A model generated the notes under the pieces. The model searched no databases. It worked only from the letters and a program-made list of their open reading frames with translations, and was not told where the DNA came from. Below are positions 61,254 to 64,000 of a DNA stretch of 64,000 nt, piece after piece; the first letter of the stretch is position 1, and every line of letters starts with the position of its first letter. A program made the position numbers and the translations under genes. The DNA comes from a bacterium (GTDB lineage: Bacteria > Bacillota > Clostridia > Christensenellales > Aristaeellaceae), in assembly GCA_004563405.1 (NCBI GenBank), contig SFTH01000025.1:4829-68828 (forward strand). Reading direction: 5' to 3'.

Positions 61254-62458
61254 GTTTCCTCCCCGGCCCCCTCGGTCTTCAGCTCCTCCGGGGCATGCAC
61301 ATATTTTTCCGTTTCCGTGGGCAGGCCGCGCTTCCTCAGCCGGGAGTAGATGATCGTGCGCACGAAGGCGTAGCCCAGGGCGTAGAGCGGCACGCTGAGC
61401 ACCATGCCCGTGAAGCCGAACAGGCCGCTGCCGATCACGATGGCGATCATGATGGAGAGGGCGGACACGCCCACATAGTCGCCCAGGATGTGCGGACCGA
61501 TCACGTTGCCGTCCAGCTGCTGCAGGAAGAGCACGAACAGGCTGAACCAGAGCGCGCTCATGGGATTGACCAGCAGCAGAATCAGCGCGCAGGGGGCCCA
61601 GCCGATGAACGGCCCGAAGAAGGGGATCAGGTTCGTCACGCCGATGATCAGGCTGATGAGCATCGGATACTCCATGCCGAAAATCAGCATGCCCAGATAG
61701 CAGATCACGCCGATGATGGCCGAATCCACGATCTTGCCGGAGATGAAGCCCGCGAAGATGCGGTTGGCCTTGCGCGTCCAGAAGATCAGCTCCTCAATCC
61801 GCTCCCGCCGCATCAGAGAATAGCCGATTTTCTTGATCTGCGCGGCCAGGCGGTCCTTGTCCAGCAGGATGTAGAAGGCGGTGATCAGCCCGACCAGCAG
61901 CTTGTAGAGGAAGTTGACGATGGTCGAGGTGATCAGCACCAGGTTGTTCAGAAGCGTGGTGATGTTCTTGATCTGGCTGGATACGATGTTCTCCCAAGCC
62001 ACCACCAGCTCGTCGCCGTCGAAGCTCAAAAAGTCGTACTTCAGCAACAGCTGGTTCAGCTTGTCCTTGTTGGTCGTCAGGAAGCTGGAGACGTAGCCCA
62101 CGATGCTCTTGATGGAGTTGATCATCTGCGGAACCATGATCTTCATAAAGATGTACACCAGCGCCAGCAGGAGCAGTATGGACATCAGCGTGGCCAGCGC
62201 CCGGGTCGCCCGGGGCCGCTCCTTCCGGCGGAAGATGAAGCGCCGGAACACCGATTCAAACCTGCGCTGCACGGGCACCAGCAGAAATGCGATGGCGAAG
62301 CCCAGAAAGAAGGGCGAAGCGAGAGAGGCCAGATGGGAGATGAAGCCCCACACCTGGTCAAAGTAGTATACAAAGGCCGCAAAGAGAATGGCAAAGGCGA
62401 CCACGAATATGCGGCTCCAGATACTGTAATGCCGCTCCCGGGGAAAAGGCAGTTTCAT
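61250..62458 (-). CDS. AI-2E/TqsA-family membrane transporter
   Basis: 402 residues from the ATG at 62458 (GGAGG 7 bases upstream). Seven to eight hydrophobic segments, the central RRERIEELIFWTRKANRIFAGFI region and the C-terminal LIIGVTNLIPFFGPFIGWAPCALI and LQQLDGNVIGPHILG blocks are typical of the AI-2E exporter-like superfamily (YtvI/YdiK). Some members transport Na+ or autoinducer; substrate here unknown. C-terminal 25 residues are acidic, cytoplasmic. First gene of the operon. Confidence 0.88.
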   Translation of the reverse strand: MKLPFPRERHYSIWSRIFVVAFAILFAAFVYYFDQVWGFISHLASLASPFFLGFAIAFLLVPVQRRFESVFRRFIFRRKERPRATRALATLMSILLLLALVYIFMKIMVPQMINSIKSIVGYVSSFLTTNKDKLNQLLLKYDFLSFDGDELVVAWENIVSSQIKNITTLLNNLVLITSTIVNFLYKLLVGLITAFYILLDKDRLAAQIKKIGYSLMRRERIEELIFWTRKANRIFAGFISGKIVDSAIIGVICYLGMLIFGMEYPMLISLIIGVTNLIPFFGPFIGWAPCALILLLVNPMSALWFSLFVLFLQQLDGNVIGPHILGDYVGVSALSIMIAIVIGSGLFGFTGMVLSVPLYALGYAFVRTIIYSRLRKRGLPTETEKYVHAPEELKTEGAGEET

Positions 62459-62521
62459 GTAGACCTCCGCTGCATTCGTATTGGCCGCCGCATGCGTCCG
62501 CGCGGCGAACATTCCACCTTC

Positions 62522-62550
62522 ATTATACACATTTTCCCGGCTTTCAGCAA
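62522..62550 (-). promoter_or_regulatory. promoter of the AI-2E-HAD-rsmF operon
   Basis: TTGCTG (62550-62545), 17-base spacer, TATAAT (62527-62522), 64 bases before the ATG. Confidence 0.75.
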
Positions 62551-62621
62551 GGGCAAAAGCGCCGCGCGACAGGGACAATCTGGACTTTTTTCAGACAAAT
62601 TCTGTCCGGGTTTCTACCTAT

Positions 62622-63821
62622 TTAATAGAGCCTGTGATTGTGCAAAAACTGTAAAGCCACCTTCTCCTCCATCGCGGCGAGGGCCGCAGTCCGCTCCAGC
62701 CGCCCGGCGCAGAATTCGCGAACGATCCCGCCGCAGTCCCGGGCGGAATATTCGGAAAAGGCGTGGGCCGCAATGAGCCTGCGCCCGTTGAGCAGTCCGT
62801 CCAGCGGCGCATACGCGGAAAAATCCGAATATATCCGCGCACCGGTCACGGAGAACGCGCCCACGTCCGCGAGGCGCGATTGCATCTCCCCGCTGCAGAG
62901 CAGGGCGATGAACTCCCGTGCCAGCGCTTCCCGCTCCGCGCCGTCCCCGTCCGCCTGGGCGACCGCGCCCGCCAGCAGCAGCTGGTCGGTGTAGGCCGCG
63001 TCGCCCGTGGCGGCGCAGGCCCAGTCCGGGCCCCGCCCCGCGTCCAGCAGGCGGACGAGCCGGGCCAGCTCTCGCTGACTCACCGGCAGCGCAGCGAGTT
63101 CCCCCGCAAGGAAGCGCTCCAGCGCGTCGGCAGAAAACTCCGGCGCGACCTGCTGAGAATCCGCAGCTTCGGAGGGCAAAGGCGCATCCGCGGCGGCGAG
63201 CAGGCCGAGATCCAGTCCCGGATCCGAAATCTCCTCCTCCGCCCCGCCCTCCGCCTCCGGCGCGCCGCTCATCAGCGCCACCAGCGCAGCGGAGAAGCTG
63301 CGTCCGCCGTCATCCGGCAGTGCGACCGGCGCGTCCGTCAGGGAAAAGCCCTCCGGGCACAGCGCGCGGTTGTACACCCATATGTAGCCGCCCATGGCCA
63401 CCGGCAGCGCGCGGCCGCCGCCGCAGGCCTCCAGCTCCGTTCGGACGATTCCGCTTGCACCGATGGGCGAGAGCTCCTCTCCATCGGTCAGCACGCCCGG
63501 ACTGAAGAACAGCATCTCCGGCGGGCGTATGCCGCTCTCCGCCATGGCGCGCATCTCCTCGCGGCGCACGGGCGTGAATTCCACATACACGCCCTCGTGG
63601 CGCTTTTCAAAATCCGCCGCGCAGGCGTTCAGCCAGCGCAGAAGGCTCCCGCCGGGCTCCCACTCCGAACAGACCCAAGCGCGCAGCACGCCGCTCCATC
63701 CGGCGTACTTTTCCTCGATGTAGGAGTGGACGTCCGCAGGCAGCTCGCGGAAGAGCATCGCCGCGGCGGGCATGAGCAGCGCCACGGCCAGCAGGCAGAT
63801 CAGATTCAACGTTCGCTTCAT
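62622..63821 (-). CDS. extracellular solute-binding-protein-like protein
   Basis: 399 residues from the ATG at 63821 (GGGAGG 6 bases upstream). N-terminal signal anchor (MKRTLNLICLLAVALL), no lipobox Cys right after it. Resembles family 1 binding proteins: WLNACAADFEKRHEGVYVEF (about 64-83), GGYIWVYNRALCPEG (about 140-155), LLAGAVAQ and FIALLCSGEMQSRLADVGAFSVT near 320-345. An Ala/Glu-rich insert (about 185-225) is low complexity. No ABC permease is adjacent. Carbohydrate binding is only a guess. Confidence 0.6.
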   Translation of the reverse strand: MKRTLNLICLLAVALLMPAAAMLFRELPADVHSYIEEKYAGWSGVLRAWVCSEWEPGGSLLRWLNACAADFEKRHEGVYVEFTPVRREEMRAMAESGIRPPEMLFFSPGVLTDGEELSPIGASGIVRTELEACGGGRALPVAMGGYIWVYNRALCPEGFSLTDAPVALPDDGGRSFSAALVALMSGAPEAEGGAEEEISDPGLDLGLLAAADAPLPSEAADSQQVAPEFSADALERFLAGELAALPVSQRELARLVRLLDAGRGPDWACAATGDAAYTDQLLLAGAVAQADGDGAEREALAREFIALLCSGEMQSRLADVGAFSVTGARIYSDFSAYAPLDGLLNGRRLIAAHAFSEYSARDCGGIVREFCAGRLERTAALAAMEEKVALQFLHNHRLY

Positions 63822-63886
63822 GGCAACCTCCCGGGAGAGCTTATGCGCCGCGAAAAAAAGAATTTCAGAAAATTTGAAAAAAGGGG

Positions 63887-64000
63887 TTGACAAGGGTGTT
63901 GGTTTTTGCTATAATCCTATCTGTTGCCGCGAGAACGGCAGCGACGATCCTTGAAAACGATACAGCGAAGAGTAGATCAAGAAGAAAGAACAGTCAGATT
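63887..64000 (+). promoter_or_regulatory. rRNA operon promoter and leader (16S outside the window)
   Basis: TTGACA (63887-63892), 17-base spacer, TATAAT (63910-63915), preceded by an A-rich UP-like stretch (63851-63880). The transcript region GATCCTTGAAAACGATACAG at 63946-63965 and the closing CAGTCAGATT are typical of clostridial 16S rRNA leaders. The 16S gene should begin just beyond 64000. Confidence 0.8.

Overview
The window is a chromosomal origin region of a Gram-positive, Clostridia-type bacterium with a GC-rich genome. The evidence is clostridial gene content (T-box-controlled thrS without a TGS domain, CIRCE-controlled groES/groEL, DUF5711 protein beside CvpA, WalJ-type hydrolase, CD1871A-type mini-protein beside a 4Fe-4S membrane protein, membrane pyrophosphatase), strong AGGAGG ribosome sites, consensus TTGACA/TATAAT promoters and Bacillus-type parS sites. 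I cannot fix the genus; a gut lineage of the Eubacteriales/Christensenellales type is a guess.

Layout. 1-7330: the right-hand end of an integrated phage-like element next to tRNA-Leu: HK97 protease-capsid fusion, portal, a YozE-like small protein, a primase-helicase followed by an origin-like inverted repeat, an excisionase-type HTH, an unknown zinc-ribbon protein and a tyrosine integrase with four iterated TAAAGGGTR motifs. Replication gene and head genes lie almost side by side, which fits a capsid-forming phage satellite better than a normal prophage. 7331-7723: tRNA-Thr, tRNA-Tyr, tRNA-Leu. 8097-21237: ZIP transporter, PHP phosphoesterase, thrS with T-box, a nucleoside-type ABC transporter, a serine-palmitoyltransferase-like enzyme with a ketoreductase-like SDR, a divergent tagaturonate-reductase relative, a chagasin-like secreted protein and a HbpS/UPF0303-like protein.

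21394-27577: bipartite oriC around dnaA, then dnaN-mnmE-rimO-pgsA; mnmE is fused translationally to dnaN, and recF/gyrB do not follow. 27672-33234: methyltransferase, membrane protein, WalJ-type hydrolase, radical SAM protein, and a metallophosphoesterase with missing metal ligands; four parS sites cluster here, 10-12 kb from dnaA. 33436-38161: DUF5711, CvpA and FtsK/SpoIIIE. 38564-50761: divergent ammonia-assimilation genes asnA/gdhA, a nicotinamidase-type hydrolase, a two-component system, groES/groEL, dCMP deaminase and an M24 peptidase. 50874-58411: cell-wall deacetylase, FliB-like protein, a frameshifted hppA, a TlpA/CD1871A/ferredoxin-type membrane redox module and a VanY carboxypeptidase. 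59236-63821: AI-2E-type permease, HAD hydrolase and rRNA m5C methyltransferase in an overlapping operon, then a binding-protein-like gene. The window closes on a perfect consensus promoter and an rRNA-operon leader.

The most unusual structure is intergenic. Four copies of a composite 3'-UTR element (tandem 30-32 bp hairpin units starting at or just after the stop codon, then a conserved terminator hairpin, then a second conserved hairpin) follow asnA, the nicotinamidase gene, the secreted-protein gene and groEL. A second family, arrays of four to nine consecutive perfect hairpins, lies after ftsK, inside the groES-groEL operon and between vanY and rsmF. I see no match to a known feature class for either; they are the best candidates here for something undescribed.
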